From the NCBI GenBank assembly GCA_036013505.1, contig CP107851.1, forward strand, positions 7,674,001 to 7,738,000: a DNA stretch of 64,000 bases, given 5' to 3'. The position numbers and the translations under genes are program-made. Positions 6,880 through 17,177 of the stretch are shown one piece after another. The notes under the pieces are model-generated. The model was not told the DNA's origin and ran no database searches. It saw only the letters and a list, made by a program, of their open reading frames with translations. The DNA is from Streptomyces sp. NBC_00510. GTDB lineage: Bacteria; Actinomycetota; Actinomycetes; Streptomycetales; Streptomycetaceae. Every line of letters begins with the position of its first letter. Position 1 is the stretch's first letter.

Positions 6880-8163
6880 ATGGCGCAGAACGAGACGGTC
6901 CGCACATCGCTCGGCGACACGGTCCGGCAGGACATCGGCGCCTCGCTCGCCGCCGTCGACGCCGAACTCGCCCGCCGCTACCCCGGGGACCCGGGCACCC
7001 GGCAGCCCGTGCACACCGTCTACGTCCCTGCCGACGCCTTCGCCGCCGACACCGTGCGCACCTGGGGCGACCGTGCCCTCGCCGCCCTGGACGAGCACGC
7101 CCCCGACGCGGTGCGGCTCGCCGGCGTGCTGGGCCTGGCGCCCGCCCTCGCCGCGCCCGTCCACGACCGCGTACGGGCCAAGCTGCGCCGCGAACCGGTC
7201 GAGGACCTGCGGATCGACTTCGAGGACGGCTACGGGCCGCGGCCCGACGCCGAGGAGGACGCGGCGGCCGCCCGCGCCGCGCGGCTCGTGGCCGCCGCCG
7301 TCGCGGACGGGACCGCGCCCCCGTACGTCGGCATCCGCATGAAGTGCATGGAGGCCGCCGTGCGAGACCGCGGCATCCGCACCCTGGACATCTTCCTCAC
7401 CGGCCTGATGGATTCCGGCGGGCTGCCGGGCGGCCTGGTGCTGACCCTGCCCAAGGTCACCTTCCCCCAGCAGGTGACGGCGATGGTGCGGCTCGCCGAG
7501 GAGTTCGAGACGGCACGGGGACTCCCGGCCGGACGCCTCGGGTTCGAGATCCAGATCGAGACCACGCAGTCCATCCTCGGGCCCGACGGCACGGCCACGG
7601 TCGCCCGGCTGATCGACGCCGCCGAAGGCCGCGTCACGGGGCTGCACTACGGGACCTTCGACTACAGCGCCGCGTGCGGGGTCAGCGCGGCGTACCAGTC
7701 CATGGACCACCCGGTCGCGGACCACGCCAAGGCCGTCATGCAGGTGGCGGCCGCCGGCACGGGCGTGCGGCTCTCCGACGGCTCCACCAATGTGCTGCCC
7801 GTCGGCCCGGGCCCCCAGGTCCACGAGGCCTGGCGGCTCCACTACGGCCTGGTCCGCCGTTCGCTGGCCCGCGCGTACTACCAGGGCTGGGACATGCACC
7901 CCGCGCATCTGCCGACACGGTACGCCGCGGTCTACGCCTTCTACCGCGAAGGCCTGGACGCGGCGGCGGACCGGCTCGCGGCGTACGTCGCCAAGGCCGG
8001 CGGCGACGTCATGGACGAACCCGCCACCGCCCGGGCCCTGAGCGGCTACCTGCTGCGCGGACTCGACTGCGGCGCCGTGGACTTCGCGGAGGTCGCCACC
8101 GCCACCGGGCTGACCCGCGCCGACCTCGACGCCCTCGCGGGCCGCGGCGGCCCCGCCGTCTGA
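6880..8163 (+). CDS. DUF6986 (HpcH/HpaI aldolase / citrate-lyase-like) protein
   Basis: 427 residues starting at ATG 6880. TIM-barrel aldolase features include LRIDFEDGYG (acidic metal or substrate ligands), IRMKCMEA, LTLPKVTFPQQ, GFEIQIETTQS (Glu ligands) and LHYGTFDYSAACG. This is the HpcH/HpaI-citrate-lyase beta superfamily, which cleaves or forms C-C bonds of short keto- or CoA-acids, related to malate-synthase-like glyoxylate chemistry. The exact reaction is unknown. The gene stands alone between two strong terminators and is probably repressed through the palindrome on its promoter. Confidence 0.88.
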   Translation: MAQNETVRTSLGDTVRQDIGASLAAVDAELARRYPGDPGTRQPVHTVYVPADAFAADTVRTWGDRALAALDEHAPDAVRLAGVLGLAPALAAPVHDRVRAKLRREPVEDLRIDFEDGYGPRPDAEEDAAAARAARLVAAAVADGTAPPYVGIRMKCMEAAVRDRGIRTLDIFLTGLMDSGGLPGGLVLTLPKVTFPQQVTAMVRLAEEFETARGLPAGRLGFEIQIETTQSILGPDGTATVARLIDAAEGRVTGLHYGTFDYSAACGVSAAYQSMDHPVADHAKAVMQVAAAGTGVRLSDGSTNVLPVGPGPQVHEAWRLHYGLVRRSLARAYYQGWDMHPAHLPTRYAAVYAFYREGLDAAADRLAAYVAKAGGDVMDEPATARALSGYLLRGLDCGAVDFAEVATATGLTRADLDALAGRGGPAV

Positions 8164-8179
8164 GGACCCTCCACGCGAA

Positions 8180-8219
8180 GACGTCCGGGCCGGCCCCCGC
8201 TGGGGCCGGCCCGGACGTC
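8180..8219. terminator. Bidirectional terminator between the DUF6986 gene and katG
   Basis: A perfect 18-base-pair stem (8180-8197 with 8202-8219) and a four-base loop lie between two convergent stop codons. It is the strongest hairpin in the window. Confidence 0.85.
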
Positions 8220-8235
8220 CCGGAGAGGTGGACCG

Positions 8236-10847
<2,612 letters not shown>

Positions 10848-11258
10848 ATGAGCGACCTGCTGGAGCGACTGCGCGGGCGCGGCTGGCGCATGACGTCCCA
10901 GCGGCGTGTCGTCGCGGAGGTCCTGGACGGCGACCACGTGCACCTCACGGCCGACGAGGTGCACGCCCGCGCGGCGCGGCTGCTGCCCGAGATCTCCCGG
11001 GCGACCGTCTACAACACCCTGGGCGAGCTGGTCTCCCTCGGTGAGGTCATAGAGGTCTCCACCGACGGCCGCGCCAAGCGCTACGACCCCAACGCGCACC
11101 GTCCGCACCAGCACCTGGTGTGCTCCAGGTGCGGCACCGTCCGCGACGTCCACCCCACCGGCGACCCGCTGGCAGACCTCCCGGCCGGCGAGCGGTTCGG
11201 TTTCACGGTCTCCGAGGCCGAGGTCACCTACCGCGGCCTGTGCCCGTCCTGCGCCTGA
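10848..11258 (+). CDS. Fur-family transcriptional regulator (FurA/CatR type)
   Basis: 136 residues. The winged helix is at about 10-80 (RMTSQRRVVAEVL, SRATVYNTLGELVSLG), followed by the metal/dimer domain HRPHQHLVCSRCGTVRDVHP and a C-terminal CPSCA giving a second CxxC for structural zinc. The family uses Fe or redox state to control oxidative-stress genes. Its position beside katG makes it the likely peroxide-responsive repressor of katG and of itself. There is no long N- or C-terminal extension. Confidence 0.92.
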   Translation: MSDLLERLRGRGWRMTSQRRVVAEVLDGDHVHLTADEVHARAARLLPEISRATVYNTLGELVSLGEVIEVSTDGRAKRYDPNAHRPHQHLVCSRCGTVRDVHPTGDPLADLPAGERFGFTVSEAEVTYRGLCPSCA

Positions 11259-11282
11259 GCACGCCACCCGGGGGAGCGGCGG

Positions 11283-12266
11283 CTACCGGTCCGTGGCAGG
11301 GGCGAGTCCCAGGCCGCGCAGCCACAGCATCTGCTCGTACGGCTGGGAGCCGCGTCCGCCGCCGTGGTCGCCGAACCGCCACACCGTGATGTCCTTGGGC
11401 CCCGCGTAGCGGTTGTACGCGGCGAACACCGTCGACGGCGGGCAGACGGGGTCCATCAGGCCCACGCTGAACAGCGCCGGCGCGGTGGCGCGCGGGGCGA
11501 AGTGGACGCCGTCGAAGTAGTCGAGGGTGCCGAAGAGCCGTTCGGGGTCGATGCGCCGGTGGACGCCGAGGTACTGGGCGAGCTCCGGGTACGGCCCCTC
11601 GGTGGCGGTCTCCGCGCTCCGCCGGAAGTGGCAGAGGAACGGCACGTCGACCAGGGCCGCCGCGACCGCGTCCGGGGCCAGCCCGGCCACCGCGAGGGCG
11701 AGCCCGCCGCCCTGGCTGCCGCCGGAGACGACGACCCGGCCCGCGTCGACGGCCGGGTGCGCGCGCAGGGCGTCCACGGCGCGTACGCAGTCCGTCATCA
11801 GGCGGCGGTAGTAGTAGTGCTCCGGGTCCTCCACACCGCGGGTCATGAACCCGCCGACGTACTGCGGACCCGGGGCGGGGTCGGGGTCCGGCGTGTCGTG
11901 GCCCTGGCCACGGGAGTCGACGACCAGATGGGCGTAGCCCGCGGCGCTCCACAGCAGGTTCTCGTGGTGCAGCCCGCGCCCGCCGCCGTAGCCGATGTAC
12001 GTGACGACCCCGGGCAGCGGCGCGGCCGCCCCGCGGGGCAGCAGCAGCCAGGCCGCGACCGGCTGGCCTCCCCAGCCCGGGAGGCGCACGTCGAACACCT
12101 CGACCGTGGCCAGCGGCGAGTCGACCGCGCGGTACTCGGCCGGGTCGGTGCCGGCCTCGCGGGCGGCGGTCAGGGTCTTGGCCCAGAAGGCGTCGAAGTC
12201 ACCGGGCTCGGCGATCTCCGGGGCGTAGCGGCGCAGTTCGTCCAGCGGCAGGTCGGTGAGCGGCAT
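11283..12266 (-). CDS. Acetylxylan esterase / cephalosporin-C deacetylase family (CE7)
   Basis: 327 residues, the usual CE7 length. The alpha/beta hydrolase triad is readable: Ser in VSGGSQGGG (about 184), Asp in VGLMDPVCPP (about 274) and His in FGDHGGG (about 303). The RGQ motif (SRGQGHD) gives the oxyanion region. No signal peptide is present, so it acts in the cytoplasm on imported acetylated xylo-oligosaccharides or similar esters. A GAATCG-type operator 11 bases upstream of the start resembles the LacI operators at 57.88 kb. Confidence 0.93.
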   Translation of the reverse strand: MPLTDLPLDELRRYAPEIAEPGDFDAFWAKTLTAAREAGTDPAEYRAVDSPLATVEVFDVRLPGWGGQPVAAWLLLPRGAAAPLPGVVTYIGYGGGRGLHHENLLWSAAGYAHLVVDSRGQGHDTPDPDPAPGPQYVGGFMTRGVEDPEHYYYRRLMTDCVRAVDALRAHPAVDAGRVVVSGGSQGGGLALAVAGLAPDAVAAALVDVPFLCHFRRSAETATEGPYPELAQYLGVHRRIDPERLFGTLDYFDGVHFAPRATAPALFSVGLMDPVCPPSTVFAAYNRYAGPKDITVWRFGDHGGGRGSQPYEQMLWLRGLGLAPATDR

Positions 12267-12276
12267 GGCCGGTATC

Positions 12277-12286
12277 GAATCGTTTC
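12277..12286. promoter_or_regulatory. LacI-type half-conserved operator before the acetylxylan esterase gene
   Basis: GAATCGTTTC differs by one base from the two perfect GAATCGATTC palindromes before the LacI gene of the GH1/GH31 operon. With flanks the match is TCGAATCG-N-TTCAC, 13 of 14 bases. It lies between the esterase start codon and its expected promoter. Confidence 0.5.
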
Positions 12287-12353
12287 ACGGGGTGGGGTGT
12301 CAACGGACGCCCGACGCGTGCCGGTTGTCCGTCCGTCGTGGGAGGGTGTCGTC

Positions 12354-12842
12354 GTGGAGGAGATCGGCTGGGCACCGGCGCCCCGCTCGCCGGTGACGCG
12401 CGCGATGCTCAGGGTGGGTGCCGTCACCGTGCTCGCGGGGCTCGTTGCGGGACCGGGAAGCGCCGTGCCCGTGACGGCGGTTCCGCTGAGCCGTGCCGCG
12501 GTGGAGGCGGAGCTCGACGCGGCGGCGGACCAGTCCGGCGTACACAGGTCGGAGAACACGGTGATGGGCTTGACCGTGACCGCCGACAAGGAGTCCGACC
12601 GGCCCAGTGAGCAGTGCATGCTCGCCTGGGCGGCCGCCGAGGGGGCGGGCGAGCGGGAGTACGCCGCCGTGACGGCGGTCCTGCGCGAGCACGGGTGGAC
12701 GGAACTGCGCCGGGAGAACAGCCCCGGCGGCGGTACGTACGTCAACCTCGGCAAGGGTGGCTGGACGGTGACGGTCGCGTACGACGGCGGGCCGGGGTCC
12801 TTCACCGCGCTGACCTTCACCGCCATGGCACATGCCTGCTGA
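12354..12842 (+). CDS. Putative exported protein of unknown function
   Basis: 162 residues from GTG 12354, with GGAGG 8 bases upstream; ATG 12405 would also give a signal peptide. A hydrophobic N-terminal segment (MLRVGAVTVLAGLVAG) ends in an Ala-rich cleavage-like region, so the protein is probably secreted or membrane-anchored. The rest contains CMLAWAAAEG and a repeated beta-strand-like part ending SFTALTFTAMAHAC, with two cysteines that could pair outside the cell. I do not recognise the family. Its last 11 bases overlap the next gene. Confidence 0.6.
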   Translation: MEEIGWAPAPRSPVTRAMLRVGAVTVLAGLVAGPGSAVPVTAVPLSRAAVEAELDAAADQSGVHRSENTVMGLTVTADKESDRPSEQCMLAWAAAEGAGEREYAAVTAVLREHGWTELRRENSPGGGTYVNLGKGGWTVTVAYDGGPGSFTALTFTAMAHAC

Positions 12843-13170
12843 CGGTCCGGGCGCGGCGCGCCCGCGCCACGCGCTCGGCCACGGTGCCCCCGCGACGGAC
12901 ACCGACCCGCTTGTGCCGGTACTCGCCGGAATCGTCGTGGACGTCGTCCACTCCCTCGACACCTGCGCCGACGACGAGGTAGCCCCCGATGTCGCCGTGA
13001 GGACGGCGGAGCACGCCGGGTGGGTGCTCCACAACCTGCCACCCCGTCAGCGCGCCCGGTTCCTGCGGGTGCTCGACGACCTGGCGGCGGCCGAGCCGGA
13101 CCCGGCGCGGCGCCGCGCCCTGGAGTCCTTCGGCTTCACCTGCGGGCTGGTCGAGGAGGAGCCGTCCTGA
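12832..13170 (+). CDS. Small hypothetical protein
   Basis: 112 residues starting at ATG 12832 inside the end of the previous gene, suggesting coupling. The central part is helical and acidic (PVLAGIVVDVVHSLDTCADD, PPRQRARFLRVLDDLAAAEP) and the end is FGFTCGLVEEEPS. There are no membrane segments and no recognised domain. An internal GTG near 12913 is an alternative start. Coding character is good; function is unknown. Confidence 0.6.
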   Translation: MPADGPGAARPRHALGHGAPATDTDPLVPVLAGIVVDVVHSLDTCADDEVAPDVAVRTAEHAGWVLHNLPPRQRARFLRVLDDLAAAEPDPARRRALESFGFTCGLVEEEPS

Positions 13171-13185
13171 CCGCCCGCCGCGCCG

Positions 13186-14205
13186 TCACGGCACGGGCGG
13201 GAGCTCGCCCGAGCCGCGCGGGATCAGGCGGCAGGCGAGCTCGACCCGCTTGGGGGGGCCCGCCGAGCCGTCGAGCCGCTGGAAGAGCAGGCCCGCAGCG
13301 GTCCGGCCGAGCTGCCCGGGCTCCTGGGCGACGACGGTGACCGCCGGGCGCAGCAGGTCGGCGAGCTCGAAGTCGTCGAAGCCCACGAGGGCGACCACGC
13401 TGGGCCGGTCGGCGAGGACCCGGACCGCGGTCACGGTGATCCGGTTGTTGCCGGCGAACAGGGCGGTGACCGGTTCCGGGCCGCTCAGCATGGACTCCAC
13501 GGCGGCGCGGACGCGGTCGGGGGCCGTGGGCCCGCAGGAGACCCAGCCCTCGTGCACGGGGAGCCCTGCGGCGGCCATCGCCTCCCGGTATCCCCGCAGA
13601 CGCTCGGCCGCGGTGTGGATGCGGGGGAGGTCGCCGATGAAGCCGATGCGCCGGTGCCCGTGGGCGATGAGGTGGGCGACGCCCTCGCGGGTGCCTCCGG
13701 CGTTGTCGCTGAGGACCACGTCCGCGTCGATGCCGCCCGCGGGGCGGTCCACGAAGACGGTGGCGACGCCGGCCGCGATCTCCGGTTCGAGGTAGCGGTG
13801 GTCCTCGCTGGCGGGCACGATGACCAGCCCGTCGACACGCCGGGCGCAGAAGGCGAGCACCAGTTCCTGCTCGCGGTCCGCGTCCTCGGCACTCGATCCG
13901 GTGAACAGCAGTGTCGAGTGCGCCCGTGCGAGGTCCTCGACGGCCCGGCTGAGCGGGGAGTAGAAGGGGTCGGCGAGGTCCTCGAGGACCAGCCCGATGC
14001 TGGCCGTACGGCCCTTGCGGAGCAGCCGCGCGCTGTCGTTGCGGCGGAATCCGAGGGCGTCGATGGCCGCCTGGACACGCGAGATCGTGTCCTCGGTGAC
14101 GCCCGGTTCCTCGTTGACGACACGCGATACCGTCTTCAGGCCGACACCGGCCCGGGCCGCGACATCCTTCATGGTGGGACGGGCGGTACGCGGAATATCG
14201 GTCAC
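13186..14205 (-). CDS. LacI-family transcriptional repressor
   Basis: 339 residues starting at GTG 14205. The N-terminal helix-turn-helix and hinge are TMKDVAARAGVGLKTVSRVV and ALGFRRNDSARLLRKGRT (residues 11-67). The periplasmic-binding-protein-like effector domain follows (SIGLVLEDLADPFYSPL, AHLIAHGHRRIGFIGD, VVALVGFDDFELADLLRPAVT). The sugar effector is unknown. It is divergent from a ROK kinase gene with a 12-bp palindrome between them, so it probably represses both. The -10 ends six bases before the GTG, which suggests a leaderless mRNA. Confidence 0.92.
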   Translation of the reverse strand: MTDIPRTARPTMKDVAARAGVGLKTVSRVVNEEPGVTEDTISRVQAAIDALGFRRNDSARLLRKGRTASIGLVLEDLADPFYSPLSRAVEDLARAHSTLLFTGSSAEDADREQELVLAFCARRVDGLVIVPASEDHRYLEPEIAAGVATVFVDRPAGGIDADVVLSDNAGGTREGVAHLIAHGHRRIGFIGDLPRIHTAAERLRGYREAMAAAGLPVHEGWVSCGPTAPDRVRAAVESMLSGPEPVTALFAGNNRITVTAVRVLADRPSVVALVGFDDFELADLLRPAVTVVAQEPGQLGRTAAGLLFQRLDGSAGPPKRVELACRLIPRGSGELPPVP

Positions 14206-14211
14206 GGCGTG

Positions 14212-14252
14212 ATCCTATGGGCTGGACAACGTTGTCAACAAAGGGCGACACT
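14212..14252. promoter_or_regulatory. Divergent lacI/ROK-kinase promoters with palindromic operator
   Basis: The perfect palindrome GACAACGTTGTC (14225-14236) has the central CG typical of LacI-family sites. It overlaps the minus-strand -35 TTGACA (14238-14233; -10 TAGGAT 14217-14212, spacer only 15) and the plus-strand -35-like TGGACA (14223-14228; -10 GACACT 14247-14252, spacer 18). Both -10 boxes end six bases before their start codons. Confidence 0.6.
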
Positions 14253-14258
14253 ACGCCC

Positions 14259-15266
14259 ATGCCGTTCGAGAGCTCTGCCGAGTCCATCGTCCCGCCGTCG
14301 GGTGCCGCCGGTGCGGGCCCGCTGATCGCCGCCGTGGACATCGGCGGCACCAAGATCGCGGGTGCCCTGGTGGACGCCCGCGGCGAGTTGCTCGTACGCG
14401 TGCAGCGCCCGACGCCCGCAGACCGGGACGCGGCGACGGTGATGGGATCGCTCGCGGAGGTGCTGGCCGGACTGCGGGAGTCCGCGGGCTGGCCGCGGGT
14501 CGTCGCGGTGGGCATCGGCAGCGCCGGGCCGATCGACGCCTCCCGCGGCACGGTGAGCCCGGTCAACATCGCCGGCTGGCGGGACTTCCCCGTCGTCGCC
14601 CAGGTGGGCGAACGGGTCGGTGGGCTGCCCGTCGTCCTCACCGGCGACGGCATCGCGATCACCGCGGCAGAGCACTGGCAGGGCGCCGCCCGCGGGCACG
14701 ACAACGCGCTGTGCATGGTGGTGTCGACCGGCGTCGGCGGCGGTCTCGTCCTCGGCGGCAAGCTCCACCCCGGCCCGACGGGCAACGCCGGGCACATCGG
14801 CCACATCAGCGTCAACCTCGACGGGGACGTGTGCCCCTGCGGCAGCCGAGGCTGTGTCGAGCGTCTGGCCAGCGGGCCCAACATCGTGCGGCGCGCCCTG
14901 GAGTCCGGCTGGCGTCCGGCCCACGGCGAGGAGTCCGACGCCGCCGCCGTCGCCCGGGCCGCCCGTGAGGGCGACGCCCTCGCCCTCGCCTCGTACGACC
15001 GCGCGGCGCAGGCGCTGGCCGCGGGCATCGCCGCGACGGCCACCCTGGTGGAGATCGACGTGGCGGTGATCGGCGGCGGTGTCGCGGGCGCCGGCCCGCT
15101 GCTCTTCGAGCCCCTCCGCGCGCACATGCGCCGGTACGCCACGCTGTCGTTCGCCTCGGGGGTGAAGGTCGTTCCCGCCGTGCTCGGCACGGACGCGGGC
15201 CTGGTCGGCGCGGCCGCCGCCGCGGCGCAGGCGCTGCGGCTGGAAGCCTTCGCGACCGGCGCCTAG
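14259..15266 (+). CDS. ROK-family sugar kinase (glucokinase-like)
   Basis: 335 residues from ATG 14259; an upstream ATG at 14217 would run through the operator and is unlikely. The N-terminal phosphate motif is IAAVDIGGTKIAGALVD. The ROK signature is GHIGHISVNLDGDVCPCGSRGCVERLASG, including the zinc-binding HX(n)CXCGXXGC pattern, and adenosine-binding IGGGVAGAG follows. It would phosphorylate glucose or another hexose with ATP. It has a catalytic ROK core and no N-terminal DNA-binding domain, unlike the ROK regulator at 29 kb. Control by the divergent LacI is likely. Confidence 0.92.
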   Translation: MPFESSAESIVPPSGAAGAGPLIAAVDIGGTKIAGALVDARGELLVRVQRPTPADRDAATVMGSLAEVLAGLRESAGWPRVVAVGIGSAGPIDASRGTVSPVNIAGWRDFPVVAQVGERVGGLPVVLTGDGIAITAAEHWQGAARGHDNALCMVVSTGVGGGLVLGGKLHPGPTGNAGHIGHISVNLDGDVCPCGSRGCVERLASGPNIVRRALESGWRPAHGEESDAAAVARAAREGDALALASYDRAAQALAAGIAATATLVEIDVAVIGGGVAGAGPLLFEPLRAHMRRYATLSFASGVKVVPAVLGTDAGLVGAAAAAAQALRLEAFATGA

Positions 15267-16101
15267 TCCGGGTCGTCGCAGTCCCTCTCCTGGCCTACGG
15301 CCGGGGGGCGAGGTCCGGTGTGCCTCGCGGAGGAGGAGATTCACCCGTTCGCGCGGGAGCGCGCAGTCGTGCCCACCGCGTCCTGTCGCGACGCCCCCGT
15401 CACGGCCCGGTGGGCGCGGTCAGCCGCGCCCGCTTCCCGGGCTTGTCGACCTCGCAGCTGCGGATCGGCCGGGACGAAGGCGGAGAGCGTCGAGAGCGGG
15501 TTGGCCGTGAATCCGGCCGCCGACGCGCCGGGGACGGCCTGGCCGAGCGAGGAGCAGGTGCCGGGCGTCATAGCACTTGCCCACCGGGTCGGCGGAGGTT
15601 TCGTAGGCCCGGAACAGCGCGACGGGACGGTTGTCGCGGTGCGTGCCGACGCCGTCCAGGAACTCGTGGATCTCCAAGATCGGCCGGGGCGTGTGGTCGA
15701 GCATGCCCCAGAGGGAGGCGCGCTCGTGGGCGACGGTTCCGGGCGGGTCGTACGTGCTTGACGCGGACCGTGTCGAATCCGTCGACCACCTGCTTGCGTG
15801 CGAGGGGGATTCGGAGGCGCCCACCAGTTGGCGGGGCGGCTCCCGTTCGGCGCCTCGGCCGGCACCGCGTGGTCGTGGTGGTCGCGGGAGGCGACGACGA
15901 GGGCCTCGCGGACCCGGACCACCATGCTGCTGCGGCGGCAGTTCATCGCCGGACTGACCCCGGGGGCCAACGAGGGCTGACCACGGTGTTCGCGGGTGCC
16001 GAAGCCACCGGTATGCGCCGATGGCCGGGTCTGCGCGTTTGCCGACGCCGATGATCCGGGCAATTCGTAGGGGGCTACCGGGCTACGGAAGAGGGGGCAC
16101 C
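15267..16101. other. Long stretch without an intact gene
   Basis: 835 bases between the ROK kinase stop and the P-loop/Nudix gene. Apart from the decayed minus-strand gene there is no frame with steady coding character and no clear terminator hairpin. AT-richer spots near 16000-16075 may hold the promoter of the next gene. Confidence 0.5.
15341..15960 (-). pseudogene. Decayed gene with several frame changes, identity unknown
   Basis: On the minus strand, coding-like stretches with GC-rich third positions continue from one frame to another. From about 15945 to 15870 one frame gives VVRVREALVVASRDHHDHA. Then, around 15785, a second gives VDGFDTVRVKHVRPAR. From about 15740 to 15565 a third gives HTPRPILEIHEFLDGVG and FRAYETSADPVGKCYDARH. 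From about 15560 the first frame resumes with GASAAGFTANPLSTLSAF to a stop at 15341. Read together they look like one protein of about 200 residues with at least three frameshifts. I do not recognise it. Confidence 0.5.
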
Positions 16102-17142
16102 GTGATCGTCTGGCTCAACGGCACGTTCGGCGCGGGGAAGACCACTGCGGCACGCGAACTGCTCGAACTGCTGCCGGGCAGCGTGCTCTACGATCCGGAA
16201 CTCATCGGCAGCGGACTGCGGCTGATGCTCCCGGAGAAGCGGCTGGGCGAGGTCTCCGACTACCAGGAGCTGCCCGCGTGGCGGCGGCTGGTCGTCGACA
16301 CCGCCGCCGCACTGCTCGCCGAGGTGGGCGGGGGACCGCTCGTGGTGCCGATGACCCTGCTGAGGCAGGAGTACCGGGACGAGATCTTCGGCGGGCTCGC
16401 GGCCCGCCGGATCACTGTGCGGCATGTTCTGCTGCACGCTGAGGAAACGGTTCTGCGGGAGCGGATCGACCAGCGCGCCGACATCCCGGGCGACGCCGAG
16501 GCCAGCGCGGGGGTCCGCGCCTGGTGTCTGGACCACCTGCCCGCCTACCAGGAGGCACTGCCCTGGCTCACGGCGGACGCCCACGTCGTCGACACCGCGG
16601 GGCTCACCTCCCGCGCGACGGCCGAGCGGATCGCCGAGGCGATACGGGAGGGCGCGGGCTCCTGCGACATCGTGCAGACCCCGGAGCCCACCGCCGAGAC
16701 CCTCGCGGCGGGCGTGCTGCTCTTCGACGAGGACGACCGGGTGCTGCTGGTCGACCCGACCTACAAGCCCGGCTGGGAATTCCCCGGCGGGGTCGTCGAG
16801 CCCGGTGAGCCGCCCGCCCGGGCCGGCATGCGGGAGGTCGCCGAGGAACTCGGCCTGCGGCTCCCGGTGGTGCCCCGGCTGCTGGTCGTCGACTGGGAAC
16901 CGCCGCTGCCGCCCGGATACGGCGGTCTGCGGCTGCTCTTCGACGGCGGGCGGCTGCCCGCCGCGGACGCCGAGCGCCTCCTGCTGCCCGGCGCCGAGCT
17001 GCGGGGCTGGCGCTTCGCCACGGAGGACGAGGCCGCCTCCATGCTGCCGCCCGTCCGGCACACCCGGCTGTGCTGGGCGCTGCGGGCGCGGGAGCGGGCC
17101 ACCGTGCTCAACCTGGAGGCGGGCGTGCCGGTGGGCGGCTGA
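16102..17142 (+). CDS. Fusion: TmrB-like P-loop NTPase + Nudix hydrolase
   Basis: 346 residues from GTG 16102, with GAGGGGG eight bases upstream. Residues 1-175 are a nucleotide-kinase-like P-loop domain beginning VIVWLNGTFGAGKTTAAREL (Walker A GTFGAGKT), very similar to the start of TmrB-type tunicamycin-resistance ATP-binding proteins. Residues 195-330 are a Nudix domain with the box GGVVEPGEPPARAGMREVAE-ELGL. The combination suggests a nucleotide-metabolite kinase joined to a pyrophosphohydrolase; the substrate is unknown. It lies downstream of the decayed region and convergent with the M20 gene. Confidence 0.85.
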   Translation: MIVWLNGTFGAGKTTAARELLELLPGSVLYDPELIGSGLRLMLPEKRLGEVSDYQELPAWRRLVVDTAAALLAEVGGGPLVVPMTLLRQEYRDEIFGGLAARRITVRHVLLHAEETVLRERIDQRADIPGDAEASAGVRAWCLDHLPAYQEALPWLTADAHVVDTAGLTSRATAERIAEAIREGAGSCDIVQTPEPTAETLAAGVLLFDEDDRVLLVDPTYKPGWEFPGGVVEPGEPPARAGMREVAEELGLRLPVVPRLLVVDWEPPLPPGYGGLRLLFDGGRLPAADAERLLLPGAELRGWRFATEDEAASMLPPVRHTRLCWALRARERATVLNLEAGVPVGG

Positions 17143-17177
17143 GGGGCGACGGGCGCGTCCCGGCCGCCCACCGGGGC

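Noticed and set aside
14217-14258. Upstream ATG of the ROK kinase
   Set aside because: It would translate through the palindromic operator and both promoters; ATG 14259 fits the -10 spacing.
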